A stretch of 64,000 nucleotides of DNA from Fulvimarina sp039652615 (GTDB taxonomy: Bacteria > Pseudomonadota > Alphaproteobacteria > Rhizobiales > Rhizobiaceae), in assembly GCF_039652615.1 (NCBI RefSeq), contig NZ_JBDJAC010000002.1, forward strand, positions 248,001 through 312,000. Reading direction: 5' to 3'. A program made the translations under genes and the position numbers. Under the pieces are notes generated by a model. The model was not told the DNA's origin. It saw only the letters and a program-made list of their open reading frames with translations, and searched no databases. This document shows, one piece after another, positions 56,443 to 64,000 of the stretch; position 1 is the first letter of the stretch; the number at the start of each line of letters is the position of its first letter.

Positions 56443-56561
56443 TACCGTATCCGGCTGAATAAGTTGGAGATGGTATCGATGCCAGCGCGGCGCACGAGCG
56501 TGTCTAGATCCGCTATGGCGAAGCGATCAAACGGAATTCTTAGAAGGCGGGGGGGCGGAAA

Positions 56562-56586
56562 GCCCGCATTCACTGGGAATGCGGGC
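56562..56586. terminator. Inverted repeat between convergent genes, possible terminator
   Basis: A perfect 10-bp stem GCCCGCATTC/GAATGCGGGC with loop ACTGG lies between the convergent phosphatase and SRPBCC genes. T-runs are weak on both strands. Confidence 0.5.
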
Positions 56587-56617
56587 CCTGATCTGTGTTT
56601 ATAGCGGCGCAATCGCC

Positions 56618-57103
56618 TTACATTCCGGTTGCTCTTTCCGAAATCGCGGCGAGGCCTGACTCATAGATGCCGGTGATCGCACCGATCGCGTCTTCGTCAC
56701 TGGCGCCTTCCGCTGCGTCGAACGTCCCCTCCCAGGAAAGCATCGAGGTATCACCCTCGCCCGACACAGCGATGGTCGACTCGTAATTTGCGACCGGAAG
56801 CGGGCTTTCTACAATTCGATAGGTATAGGTCATCCCGGTGTCGTCGCGGGACACGAGTGCCTCCTCGATCGTTCCGCCCCCTTCGAGAGACAAAATGCGG
56901 TGGGGCGCGCCATCCACCTCGCGTTCCTCGCAGGAAGCGACGGCCGGGTGCCATTCGGCGATGGCGCAGAACCCCCCGATGGTCGACCACACCTTTTGAG
57001 GTGCGGCAGCGACTTCGGTTTCAGTCGAAACCTCCAGCGCAAAGGCAGGCGTCGCGAAAAGAACGAAGCCAGCGAGCGGCGCAGCCAGTCTCGATACATT
57101 CAT
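56618..57103 (-). CDS. Exported SRPBCC-fold protein
   Basis: A 161-residue protein with a signal peptide (MNVSRLAAPLAGFVLFATPAFA). The mature domain VSTETEVAAAPQKVWSTIGGFCAIAEWHPAVASCEEREV...HRILSL is the classic start of SRPBCC (polyketide cyclase/START-like) proteins. The family binds hydrophobic ligands. It is the first of a run of small exported proteins in the 56-63 kb region. Confidence 0.87.
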   Translation of the reverse strand: MNVSRLAAPLAGFVLFATPAFALEVSTETEVAAAPQKVWSTIGGFCAIAEWHPAVASCEEREVDGAPHRILSLEGGGTIEEALVSRDDTGMTYTYRIVESPLPVANYESTIAVSGEGDTSMLSWEGTFDAAEGASDEDAIGAITGIYESGLAAISERATGM

Positions 57104-57240
57104 GTGTCATTCCTCCCAGTATGGACAGATATCCAATCGCCAAGGCGGCGTTGGCGCGGCACCCACGACAGGAGGGTGGTGCAAGCCGCAAGAATAGCAA
57201 GGCACGCGGGACCCGGCCTCCAGTGCGGTCATCAGCGCAT

Positions 57241-57272
57241 AAAAAAGGCCCCGGCGGATGCCGCCGAGGCCT
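57241..57272 (-). terminator. Rho-independent terminator after the VPG-motif protein gene at 57308
   Basis: On the minus strand an AGGCCTCGGCGG/CCGCCGGGGCCT stem (loop CAT) is followed by TTTTTT. It lies 35 bp after the stop at 57308. Confidence 0.9.
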
Positions 57273-57307
57273 CGATCTGAATTGCCGACTGATCGGCAGC
57301 TTCGTGA

Positions 57308-57736
57308 TTAGTTGTTAATGCTCGGCGACTCGTCCTGCTCTGCAGCCTGCTGGCCTTCGACAGGAACACCAGGGGAGAACGTGGCGCCCGAACCCGGGAC
57401 CAGAACGTCTTCACCTTCGCCATTCATGTCGCCGGTTGTCGCAACATCCGGGCTTTCGGCAACGGCGGCACGCGCGTCGGCTTCGTTCTGCCTGATCCCT
57501 GCCGAGCTGCCCGGAACGATGGTTTCGTCCATCGGGTTAGCGGTTGGGTTTTCCGGGCGTGAGAGATTGACGGTGCTGTCTTCGGCGACGTTCTGGCGGA
57601 TCTCAGCGTTATTCGTCTGGATCTCGGCCTCGTTGCCCGGAACGATCGTGTTATCCTGCGCCATCTGCGCGAATGCCGGGACTGCGAAAGCGGAGACACC
57701 GGTGAGGATGGTCGCGATACGAAGGGTCTTCAACAT
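57308..57736 (-). CDS. Exported low-complexity protein with VPG motifs (paralogue A)
   Basis: A 142-residue protein whose signal peptide MLKTLRIATILTGVSAFAVPAFAQ is nearly the same as that of the gene at 58254. The mature part is acidic and low in complexity. It carries three short repeats, TIVPGNEAE, TIVPGSSAG and VLVPGSGATFSPG; the last is shared with paralogue B. No enzyme or binding domain is recognised. It is probably periplasmic or cell-surface, with a strong terminator downstream. Confidence 0.8.
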   Translation of the reverse strand: MLKTLRIATILTGVSAFAVPAFAQMAQDNTIVPGNEAEIQTNNAEIRQNVAEDSTVNLSRPENPTANPMDETIVPGSSAGIRQNEADARAAVAESPDVATTGDMNGEGEDVLVPGSGATFSPGVPVEGQQAAEQDESPSINN

Positions 57737-58253
57737 GATTATCGTCCTTTCCAGCGCAATATAACTGCGCCGTGATCATGAGCTCATTGACAGAGCTTAT
57801 TGTCGTGGCCCGTTTGCGGACCGTTCGGAAAGAAGACGTCTGAGAAAGAACTTCGTTGCATGACAGGATGGTAACAGGCTGTCAACGCAACGCAGACAAT
57901 GACCCCAAAATCTTATGCAGCGCCCGCTCGATACAGTAAAAACACCGTTACCGAGAAACTCTTGTCCAGTACCAGCGTAGATATCGCCGCTTTTTTCTGA
58001 GTGCTGCCGGCGTCCGGTCACAGACGCAGCCACAACAATCGTCCCAACGGATGAAGGCATAAGCAGCATGCCAAACGAAAATGCCCCCGCACACGGCGAG
58101 GGCATCGATATGGCATGTTCGGCTTGGGGCGAAATGAAAGAAGTCGCTAGCGATCTCTCGCTCCAAGACCTTGTTTTACCGAATGCTGTTGTCCGAAAGG
58201 CCTTGCAGGGTTTCGGCCTCAAACTCTGGCTGACGGTTTTTGGCGCCAGACGC
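57737..58253. other. Intergenic region between the two VPG-motif genes
   Basis: About 515 bp without a supported gene. It contains the promoter of the gene at 57308 and a terminator for the gene at 58254. Confidence 0.5.
58078..58105 (-). terminator. Rho-independent terminator after the VPG-motif protein gene at 58254
   Basis: On the minus strand a TGCCCTCGC/GCGGGGGCA stem (one G-T pair, loop CGTGT) is followed by TTTTCGTTT. It lies about 150 bp after the stop. Confidence 0.75.
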
Positions 58254-58655
58254 TTACTGGGGGCTGGTCACCGACTCGTCCTGAAGAGCTGCATCTTCGC
58301 CAGTCGCGTTTTCACCGGGGGCAAATGTCGCACCCGAACCCGGCACCAGCGGCCCGTCATTCGTCTGCATTTCTTCGCCGCCACCCGGCTGTTCCGCCGT
58401 CATGTCCCGCTGCATTTCCATATTCTCGGTCTCACCGGTTTCACTGCCGGGGACCATCGTTTCGGAAGCCGGGTCAGCGACTGGCGCATCGGTCTCGGAC
58501 CCGGGCATGGCGGCCGTGTCCTCACGCGATTCAACGGCTTGCTGCTCGGTTGCGGTTTCCGAACCCGGCAGGATTTCCGGCTCGGTTTGCGCAAGGGCCG
58601 GAATGGCGAATGCCGAAACGCCGGCGATCATGGTGGCGATGCGAAGTGACTTCAT
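58254..58655 (-). CDS. Exported low-complexity protein with VPG motifs (paralogue B)
   Basis: A 133-residue protein starting MKSLRIATMIAGVSAFAIPALAQ (signal peptide), closely matching paralogue A. The acidic Thr/Glu/Gln-rich body carries EILPGSE, AAMPGSE, ETMVPGSE and PLVPGSGATFAPG. The ATG at 58655 has AGGGAAAG upstream; the frame is open to 58715. Function is unknown; it appears to have arisen by duplication with its neighbour. Confidence 0.8.
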   Translation of the reverse strand: MKSLRIATMIAGVSAFAIPALAQTEPEILPGSETATEQQAVESREDTAAMPGSETDAPVADPASETMVPGSETGETENMEMQRDMTAEQPGGGEEMQTNDGPLVPGSGATFAPGENATGEDAALQDESVTSPQ

Positions 58656-59072
58656 TGGATACTTTCCCTTTTGCAAGATGGACCGGATCGAAGCCGGACA
58701 CTCGTAGGCTTGCATCGAATACTAGAGGCCGCCGAGGATTTGGACATAGGCCAAGCGGCAATATTATCAGCGCAAGATATGACACTTTCGTGATAACTTG
58801 TGAATGAGTTTATACGACATAAAACCTTTTTAGAGTTTCCTCGCTGACATCCCCTTTTTACTTTCAGGCCGACGCGCCTCGTCTCCGGCAACGTTTCCCC
58901 GCATTCCCTCGCCAACGCGGCGCTGGAGCGAAGCGATCCGTTTACGAGAAATTGATCCGTCACATCTGTTCATCTACGGGCATGCGGGCCATGGCGGTGC
59001 TCGACGATCCGCGCCGCGACACAATGGGTAAAAGCGGGTCACGAACAGCACATCTTCGAAAGGTCTCCCGCC
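58656..59072. other. Divergent promoter region
   Basis: About 415 bp between divergent starts. No gene or RNA is recognised; the stretch around 58800-58870 is somewhat AT-rich. Confidence 0.5.
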
Positions 59073-60011
59073 ATGGTCGGACTGGTCAGCAAAGCCAATG
59101 AGGATCGCGTCGTCCTCGCCGTCGGGATGATGCTTCTCGCCTATCTCGGTTTTTCGGGCATCGACACGAGCGCGAAGTGGCTGGGAACCGTCGGACTTCC
59201 TGCGCTGCAGATCGGGTTCATGCGCTATTTTGTCCATTTCGTCATCTCGACCGGACTGATTGCGAAGGACGGCATCCATATCGACCGATTCCGCTCGGAG
59301 CGCTTTGGCCTGGTGCTGCTTCGATCAGCTTTTCTGGCGGCCTCGACCTGCGCCAATTTCTTCGCGGTGCGCTATCTTCCGCTGACGCTGACGGCGACGA
59401 TCATGTTCTCATCGCCGATCATCATCTGCGCCCTGTCGGGCCCAATATTGGGCGAAAAGGTCGGCCCGTGGCGCTGGGGCGCGATCGCCTTGGGCTTCGT
59501 CGGGGTGATTGTCGCGATACGCCCGTTCGAGGCCGACTTTCACTGGGCAGTCTTCCTCTCCCTGATCGGAGCCTTGTCGGTCGCGCTCTATACACTTCTG
59601 ACGCGCAAGCTCTCCGGCCGCGTGCATCACGAAACGATGCAATTCTACAGCGGGCTGGTCGGCACGGTCTGCCTCGCGCCCTTCGCCTTCTATTTCTGGG
59701 AGATGCCAGAGACCTGGTTGTCGACGATGCTTCTTGTTGCCATCGGAATATTCGGCTGGTTCGGCCACGAAATGCTGACCAGAGCCCATGGTTACGCCGA
59801 TGCCTCCGCGCTGACACCATTCACCTACGTCTTCATCATCTACCTGACGATCGCCAGCATCCTGGTCTTTGGCGAATGGCCGGGCCCATGGACCATCCTC
59901 GGCGCGGCCATTGTAGCTGGGTCCGGAATGGTCATCTGGTTCCGGGAACGGCGGCTGGAAAAGAAGCGCAGGCTGGCTGCCCCCGCCTCGGTCAATGCTG
60001 GCGTGAGCTAG
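59073..60011 (+). CDS. DMT-superfamily (EamA) transporter
   Basis: A 312-residue permease with about ten transmembrane helices in two EamA repeats. Landmarks are RYFVHFVISTGLIAK, FFAVRYLPLTLTATIMFSSPIIICALSGPILGEKVGPWRW (typical EamA turn) and ALTPFTYVFIIYLTIASILVFGEWPGPWTILGAAIV. The substrate (metabolite efflux) is unknown. Its stop overlaps the convergent small exported-protein gene by 4 bp. Confidence 0.92.
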   Translation: MVGLVSKANEDRVVLAVGMMLLAYLGFSGIDTSAKWLGTVGLPALQIGFMRYFVHFVISTGLIAKDGIHIDRFRSERFGLVLLRSAFLAASTCANFFAVRYLPLTLTATIMFSSPIIICALSGPILGEKVGPWRWGAIALGFVGVIVAIRPFEADFHWAVFLSLIGALSVALYTLLTRKLSGRVHHETMQFYSGLVGTVCLAPFAFYFWEMPETWLSTMLLVAIGIFGWFGHEMLTRAHGYADASALTPFTYVFIIYLTIASILVFGEWPGPWTILGAAIVAGSGMVIWFRERRLEKKRRLAAPASVNAGVS

Positions 60012-60343
60012 CGCGAACTCTGTCCGGGCACGATCCCACTTGAGGGCGTCGAATCGTAGATGGACGGGGTGACGCCCTGCTGCGTCGGAAGGCCCGACGG
60101 CACACCGCGCGCATCGCCAAAGCCGTAGAGCCACGGAATGCCATTGTTCACGGGACGCAGAACGACCTGTCCGTTCGGCAACTCCACCGGACGGCTTTCC
60201 TTGCGTTCGCGTTCCGACAAACGCACGCCGACAATGTCGTAGCCGTCCCGATCGACCATGCGCTGCTGAGCCGAGGCCGGCGTGACTGACATCGTGGGAA
60301 GAGCGAGAGCGGCCGCAACCGCCAGCAGTCCGAGCGTACGCAT
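60008..60343 (-). CDS. Small exported protein ending in a VPG motif
   Basis: A 111-residue protein with a signal peptide (MRTLGLLAVAAALALPTMSVTPASAQ). The mature part reads RMVDRDGYDIVGVRLSERERKESRPVELPNGQVVLRPV and ends SSGIVPGQSSR. The VPG near its C-terminus recalls its neighbours. The start is the ATG at 60343; the frame is open to 60478. Function is unknown. Confidence 0.78.
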   Translation of the reverse strand: MRTLGLLAVAAALALPTMSVTPASAQQRMVDRDGYDIVGVRLSERERKESRPVELPNGQVVLRPVNNGIPWLYGFGDARGVPSGLPTQQGVTPSIYDSTPSSGIVPGQSSR

Positions 60344-60440
60344 GTTGGTCTCCTGTCCGGAACGATGAATATCGAAAAGGAGACGGCGGCGCGGTGTGTT
60401 TGGTTCCGGATGTGCGGCAAAGCGGGCGGAGGGAACCCGA

Positions 60441-61037
60441 TCAAAAACGCGTGGGTATATCGTCGCGGACCGGCTCACCCGGATGAAGCTCGCTCAGGAG
60501 CCGGTGGATTGGCGCCCTCACCTTCGAAATCCGTGGCCCCTCGATCGCGCAGAACATCGTGAACAGCCGGCCTTTGGACGTCCAGAACCAGATTGGAACC
60601 GTCAGATTGCCTTGTCGGGAATTCGGCGAATAGACGCGGCGGGCGAAGCCCTCGTCTTCGATCTTGAAGGTAACCGGATTGTCGCGGGCCGCCCATTCAC
60701 CGACTGGCAGCGAAGGGTCCTCCACGATACCGGCCTCGATCTCGTTGAGTTTCGTGCCGAGCCAGGTTTCGACCGCCCGCCAGGGCCAGACCTTGGGATT
60801 GGTGACATCCTCGACCTTCAGCCACCGGGCGCCAGCCGGCCTTGGCGGAGCTGCGGCGTAAAGACAGGTGAAGCCGCCCGCGCAATCCGGCCCCTTGCAT
60901 GTGAAGAGCTGCCCGGCGTCCATCGTCGCGTCTTTCGAAGACCCGGCCGACCAACCGGGAACCGGCTGCGCGTTTGCGGACGGAAAGGCGAGCGAAGCGA
61001 TCAGACTGAAAAGAACGAAGCGTGCGGCTTTGGTCAT
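60441..61037 (-). CDS. Exported hypothetical protein
   Basis: A 198-residue protein with a signal peptide (MTKAARFVLFSLIASLAFPSANA). The mature body has four closely spaced cysteines (FTCKGPDCAGGFTCLYAAA...) that could form disulfides or bind metal. The segments WLGTKLNEIEAGIVEDPSLPVG and VPIWFWTSKGRLFTMFCAIEGPRI follow. I do not recognise the family. The ATG at 61037 is preferred to the TTG at 61040. It lies upstream of the small VPG gene at 60008 on the same strand. Confidence 0.75.
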   Translation of the reverse strand: MTKAARFVLFSLIASLAFPSANAQPVPGWSAGSSKDATMDAGQLFTCKGPDCAGGFTCLYAAAPPRPAGARWLKVEDVTNPKVWPWRAVETWLGTKLNEIEAGIVEDPSLPVGEWAARDNPVTFKIEDEGFARRVYSPNSRQGNLTVPIWFWTSKGRLFTMFCAIEGPRISKVRAPIHRLLSELHPGEPVRDDIPTRF

Positions 61038-61185
61038 CAAACGAAGTCTCGGGCCGTGAAAGCAATCGGATTAGCTCCGATCCTATGATCCGGGACTTGC
61101 CGTGAACTGGTCCGGGACAAAAACGTCATGCAGGCCGGACGAACCAAACCGGACAGAAAATGCCGGTGTCCGAAGGAATTGACGC

Positions 61186-61243
61186 CAAAAAACACGCGAG
61201 CGGAGCATCAGGTTCCCCCGACATCGGGGTTGATGCTCCGCTC
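61186..61243 (-). terminator. Rho-independent terminator of the lipoprotein gene
   Basis: On the minus strand a 13-bp perfect outer stem (GAGCGGAGCATCA/TGATGCTCCGCTC) encloses an inner CCCCGA/TCGGGG hairpin. It is followed by GCGTGTTTTTT. Confidence 0.85.
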
Positions 61244-61250
61244 AGCGGTC

Positions 61251-61403
61251 TCACATTCCGCTGGTTGATGTCTGGCCCGGAACGACGCCATCGGACGGAG
61301 TTTCAGGCGTCGTCATCTCGCGAGCAGCCTGTCCGTTATTCGCGGTGCTGCATGCTCCGACCATCAAGAGTGCTGCGATTGCGGGGAAGACGAGAGTTCT
61401 CAT
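61251..61403 (-). CDS. Small lipoprotein with VPG motif
   Basis: A 50-residue frame starting MRTLVFPAIAALLMVGACSTANNG. The hydrophobic run followed by LMVGAC is a lipobox, so the mature protein is probably an outer- or inner-membrane lipoprotein of about 33 residues. It ends in SDGVVPGQTSTSGM, the VPG motif again. GAGG lies 6 nt upstream of the ATG, and a strong terminator follows immediately. It is too short for routine gene finding; function is unknown. Confidence 0.75.
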   Translation of the reverse strand: MRTLVFPAIAALLMVGACSTANNGQAAREMTTPETPSDGVVPGQTSTSGM

Positions 61404-61466
61404 GGTAACCTCTTGGTTGGACGTGTTTCAGAACAGAGCAGGGCAAAGTTGACGCCCGATCGTGCG

Positions 61467-62279
61467 TCACGACTGGCGCGCAACGACGATGTGTCCCGGA
61501 GCTGGTTCCCCATCCTGCAAGCGAACGGTGATGGCGTTAAAATGTTCAATTGAGAATCCGTGGTCGGACAACGTCTGACGGACGTAAACTTCGCCATGAT
61601 GAAAGCGCTGAGCCCTGCCGACGGCAAACGGGCGGCCGTTCAGCTCGCTTACGCTCATGGTTTCGGTCGAAAAGGCGAGTGTACCGCCAGCAATGAGCCG
61701 ATCGGCCGCAGCTTTGAAGAATTCGTCGAGGTCGCCAAGATAGGGAACGACATCCGTCGCGAGGATCAGCTCATAGCCAGCGCTGGCGTGCTCGCTTTTC
61801 AGAAAGGCGATCGCTTCGGCGACGAATAACCTGTCATAGATGTCCTTCTCGCCGGATATGCGCACCATCTCTTCGGACAGGTCGACGCCGACCGTCGTGT
61901 CGCAGAGTTCGGAAAGAGCCTCGCCGCCAAGCCCTGTTCCGCAGCCAAGGTCAAGAAGGCGGCCGAACCGCCGGCCGGACGCCCGAAGGACCTCCGCGAC
62001 CATTTCCGGGACCCTGTATTGCAGTTGCCGAACGAGAATGTCTTCGAAATCTTCGGCATGTTGATCGAACAACGTTGCAACATAGGCGCTGCCAGCACTC
62101 GCCGGCGCATCGCGAAAGCCAAGCCCGGCAAGGCGAATTTCCGCCCCGACGTGATCGGCGGGATCAATGTCCAGACATTTCAGATAAGCGGCCGCGGCGG
62201 CCTCGCGGTCGCCGCTTTTTTCCGCGGCAAGCCCGGTCCTATAGACCTCGCCCAGCGCATCAGCATCGAAATCGGTCAC
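61467..62279 (-). CDS. Class I SAM-dependent methyltransferase with N-terminal TPR-like segment
   Basis: A 270-residue methyltransferase. The N-terminal TPR-like helix pair GEVYRTGLAAEKSGDREAAAAAYLKCLDIDPADHVGAEIRLAGLG precedes the SAM-binding domain. That domain has motif I LLDLGCGTGLGGEAL at about 108-122 and TVGVDLSEEMV. The domain order resembles TPR-methyltransferases of rhizobia of unknown substrate. Neighbours are small exported proteins, so a role in modifying them cannot be excluded. Confidence 0.9.
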   Translation of the reverse strand: MTDFDADALGEVYRTGLAAEKSGDREAAAAAYLKCLDIDPADHVGAEIRLAGLGFRDAPASAGSAYVATLFDQHAEDFEDILVRQLQYRVPEMVAEVLRASGRRFGRLLDLGCGTGLGGEALSELCDTTVGVDLSEEMVRISGEKDIYDRLFVAEAIAFLKSEHASAGYELILATDVVPYLGDLDEFFKAAADRLIAGGTLAFSTETMSVSELNGRPFAVGRAQRFHHGEVYVRQTLSDHGFSIEHFNAITVRLQDGEPAPGHIVVARQS

Positions 62280-62296
62280 GGTTGGCTATCGGGCCT

Positions 62297-62638
62297 TCAG
62301 CGGTTGAGCGGAATGCCGCTCTCTGTATCGTCGAGCGGCCGTGGATTGGCGCTGGACGTCGACGGCGTCGCCATGCCGATCGCGCCGACATTATTCTCCA
62401 GCCCGCCGGGGCCGCGCGGGCGAACCTTGCCGACACCGTCGTTGAGGTCGACTCCCGGAAGACCGTAGAACTGGCTGCGCTGACCGAGGGGAATGCCCGC
62501 ATCATATTCCACGACCGCACCGCCGCTTGGGATCGGCGCACTGTCCATCGTCTGAGCCGAAGCTTCGGTGGCAAAGCCCGAGATTGCCAGAACGGAGAAC
62601 AGGGTGGAGGCCAAATAGATCGGCTTACAGGTCGGCAT
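62297..62638 (-). CDS. Small exported protein of unknown function
   Basis: A 113-residue protein with a signal peptide (MPTCKPIYLASTLFSVLAISGFATEASAQ). The mature body is Gly/Pro/Asn-rich, with AGIPLGQRSQFYGLPGVDLNDGVGKVRPRGPGGLENNVGAIG, and ends DDTESGIPLNR. It carries LPG rather than the exact VPG motif of its neighbours. The ATG at 62638 has GGAG 7 nt upstream; the frame is open to 62710. Confidence 0.72.
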   Translation of the reverse strand: MPTCKPIYLASTLFSVLAISGFATEASAQTMDSAPIPSGGAVVEYDAGIPLGQRSQFYGLPGVDLNDGVGKVRPRGPGGLENNVGAIGMATPSTSSANPRPLDDTESGIPLNR

Positions 62639-62742
62639 CAATACGCTCCAAAGGGTGTTGATCCGTAACCCGGCAGGACGCGAAAACGTTCCCTGACGAC
62701 GACGTGCCATCGCGCCGGCGAAAGGGATAAAAGGTCAATCTC

Positions 62743-63384
62743 TCAGCCTATGGGCGATTCTGCCGACCCGAGCAGAGCTGCAAGATCGTTGGCGAATCTC
62801 AGAAGCTTTTCACCGGAAATCGAATTGAAGACCTGGGGACAATCCGCATCGCTGGCGAGGAAGTCGCCGATCCGCTCGTCGCTCATCGGCAGATGAATGA
62901 AGCCGAACTGGCGAATGCCAAGCGATCCGGCATGGTGGGCCAGGCGGTAAAGCGTATCGTTACAGAGATAGGCACCGGCATCGGTGGACCATTCGAAGTC
63001 GATCCCTTCGGAGCGAAGCAGCGCCGCGACCTCGGTCCATGGCAGACAGCTCTGGTATTTCGCCGGACCATCCAGAATGCTGGGGCCGGCCGGAAAACCG
63101 CCTGCCGCATCCTTTCGTCCAAGCTCGCGCCTGTTCTGCGCCAGAAGCTCCAGCCTCAAGCGCTCGGTCGTGACGTGCAGACCGAACAGGACGACCGTTT
63201 CGGGGCGCTGCTCTTCGATCGCCGCGCGCAGTACCGGCCAACTCCGGTCCCAATCTACAGGAAGACAAACGGGATAGACATCGCCTGTCGCCGCCGGACG
63301 CTGGGTCAGCATCTCGATGAGATCACCCGATGGATTGTATGGAGCGCCGGGAAACGCGGAAAAGCCGGCAAAAATCGTTTTCAT
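62743..63384 (-). CDS. Pyroglutamyl-peptidase I family cysteine peptidase (peptidase C15)
   Basis: A 213-residue enzyme that removes N-terminal pyroglutamate. The N-terminus IFAGFSAFPGAPYNPS and VVLFGLHVTTERLRLE (catalytic Glu) are followed by STDAGAYLCNDTLYRLAHHA (catalytic Cys) and FGFIHLPM (catalytic His). The spacing agrees with family C15. It is divergent from cspA, with about 275 bp between the starts. Confidence 0.9.
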   Translation of the reverse strand: MKTIFAGFSAFPGAPYNPSGDLIEMLTQRPAATGDVYPVCLPVDWDRSWPVLRAAIEEQRPETVVLFGLHVTTERLRLELLAQNRRELGRKDAAGGFPAGPSILDGPAKYQSCLPWTEVAALLRSEGIDFEWSTDAGAYLCNDTLYRLAHHAGSLGIRQFGFIHLPMSDERIGDFLASDADCPQVFNSISGEKLLRFANDLAALLGSAESPIG

Positions 63385-63660
63385 GGGCGGGTCGACCGAG
63401 GAGAGTGGGCAGAATATGGAACGCGACCTATATAGGCGTTGCCCTGTGTTGGAAAAGTTTTACTTGCCAATAGCACGCATCGCATGCATCCTCACTGTGT
63501 TCGGGCAATTTCGCGAACGCTAGGTATGGACGATTTGCGCATCGGAAGCGCTTCTTCCGAGCGGCGAGAGCCGCGATGAGTTGGTTCCTTCCTTAAGTAC
63601 AAGACTTGCCTGCCGCTGCCTTCGGGCGACACTGAATGCTAAGGATCAAGGGTTCCTACC

Positions 63661-63873
63661 ATGGCGCAGACCGGAACGGTCAAATTCTTCAACACCGAGA
63701 AGGGTTTTGGTTTCATCAAGCCCGACAATGGCGGTGCTGATATCTTCGTTCACATTTCCGCCGTTCAGGCCTCTGGCCTCTCCGGCCTCGAAGAGAACCA
63801 GAAGGTCTCGTTCGAAACCGAGCCGGACAAGCGCGGAAAAGGCCCCAAGGCCGTCAATCTCGAATCCGCATAA
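63661..63873 (+). CDS. cspA: Cold-shock protein CspA family
   Basis: A 70-residue single cold-shock domain. RNP1 is KGFGFIKP at about 14-21 and RNP2 DIFVHISAV at about 27-35, so it binds single-stranded nucleic acid. A complete small protein MAQTGTVKFFNTEKG... is typical of rhizobial CspA. The region upstream to 63385 is noncoding and could hold a long leader. It is convergent with a gene at the right edge. Confidence 0.97.
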   Translation: MAQTGTVKFFNTEKGFGFIKPDNGGADIFVHISAVQASGLSGLEENQKVSFETEPDKRGKGPKAVNLESA

Positions 63874-63888
63874 CAGCTCGATACGGGC

Positions 63889-64000
63889 TTACCCGAACAA
63901 GCCTGCTATGAGGCGGCGAAGCCATGGGTGCTTCGCCGCATAATTGCGTTTCAGCTGGTCCCACCGCGACCGACGCACGAAGCCTGGCCAGCGTTTACGA
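63889..64000 (-). CDS. C-terminal fragment of an unidentified gene
   Basis: On the minus strand the last 36 residues of a frame are visible: ...RKRWPGFVRRSRWDQLKRNYAAKHPWLRRLIAGLFG, then TAA. The frame runs off the right edge. Its stop lies only 15 bp from that of cspA, and the amino-acid composition is protein-like, so it is probably real. The family is unknown. Confidence 0.45.
   Translation of the reverse strand, partial: RKRWPGFVRRSRWDQLKRNYAAKHPWLRRLIAGLFG

Overview
The window is high-GC bacterial chromosome. Its gene content and signature families point to an alphaproteobacterium of the order Hyphomicrobiales (Rhizobiales). The evidence is ubiE/ubiB next to mutM and an enoyl-CoA hydratase, dnaG-rpoD, a long CarB, trxB followed by an LsrB/VtlR-type LysR regulator, the paired glycine riboswitch, DUF1289, DUF1236, a small Arg-rich DUF1127-like protein and an Irr-type iron box. 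The genus cannot be fixed from sequence alone; a marine Aurantimonadaceae/Rhizobiaceae relative is a guess. There is no plasmid, phage or CRISPR signature. The only mobile DNA is a decayed IS30-family transposase fragment near 29.5 kb.

Layout. 0-3.1 kb: ubiB (partial) and ubiE diverging from mutM and an enoyl-CoA hydratase, then tRNA-Ala(CGC). 3.1-9.4 kb: a signalling block with a soluble PAS-PAS chemoreceptor, an MscS-type channel and a GGDEF-EAL protein. 9.7-13.6 kb: MsbA-like exporter, dapB, gpmA and a GNAT enzyme. 13.8-16.1 kb: a tandem glycine riboswitch controlling a D-amino-acid dehydrogenase-like flavoenzyme and a Fae-like (formaldehyde-activating enzyme family) protein. 16.1-25.8 kb: YihY membrane protein, SIMPL protein, SixA-like phosphatase, the YcjX/YcjF-like pair, mutS and small secreted proteins. 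25.9-32.8 kb: GNAT, glutathionyl-hydroquinone reductase, Nudix, metallophosphoesterase, the IS30 relic, and leuA preceded by a leader peptide with four consecutive Leu codons.

33-41 kb: rpoD and dnaG; an accessory stretch holding a frameshifted, possibly phase-variable secreted-protein gene with an 11-bp homopolymer inside it and another just upstream; DUF1289; an Irr-box-preceded unknown gene; lrgAB; and yqeY. 41.4-47.7 kb: carA, a divergent small-gene/XRE-regulator pair with two operator-like palindromes, carB and greA. 47.8-50.2 kb: a Uma2-type nuclease and two LPS glycosyltransferases. 50.2-53.3 kb: two tandem TrkH-like K+ transporters. 53.5-56.4 kb: trxB-lsrB and a phosphatase. 56.6-63.4 kb: mostly small exported proteins, several sharing a short VPG motif, with a DMT permease, a methyltransferase and a pyroglutamyl-peptidase. 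The window ends in cspA and the tail of a convergent gene.

The most interesting items are the riboswitch/DadA/Fae-like unit, the two-homopolymer gene, the iron-box gene, the VPG-motif exported proteins, and the paired palindromes beside the XRE regulator. All functional assignments come from reading motifs by eye; no database search was run.
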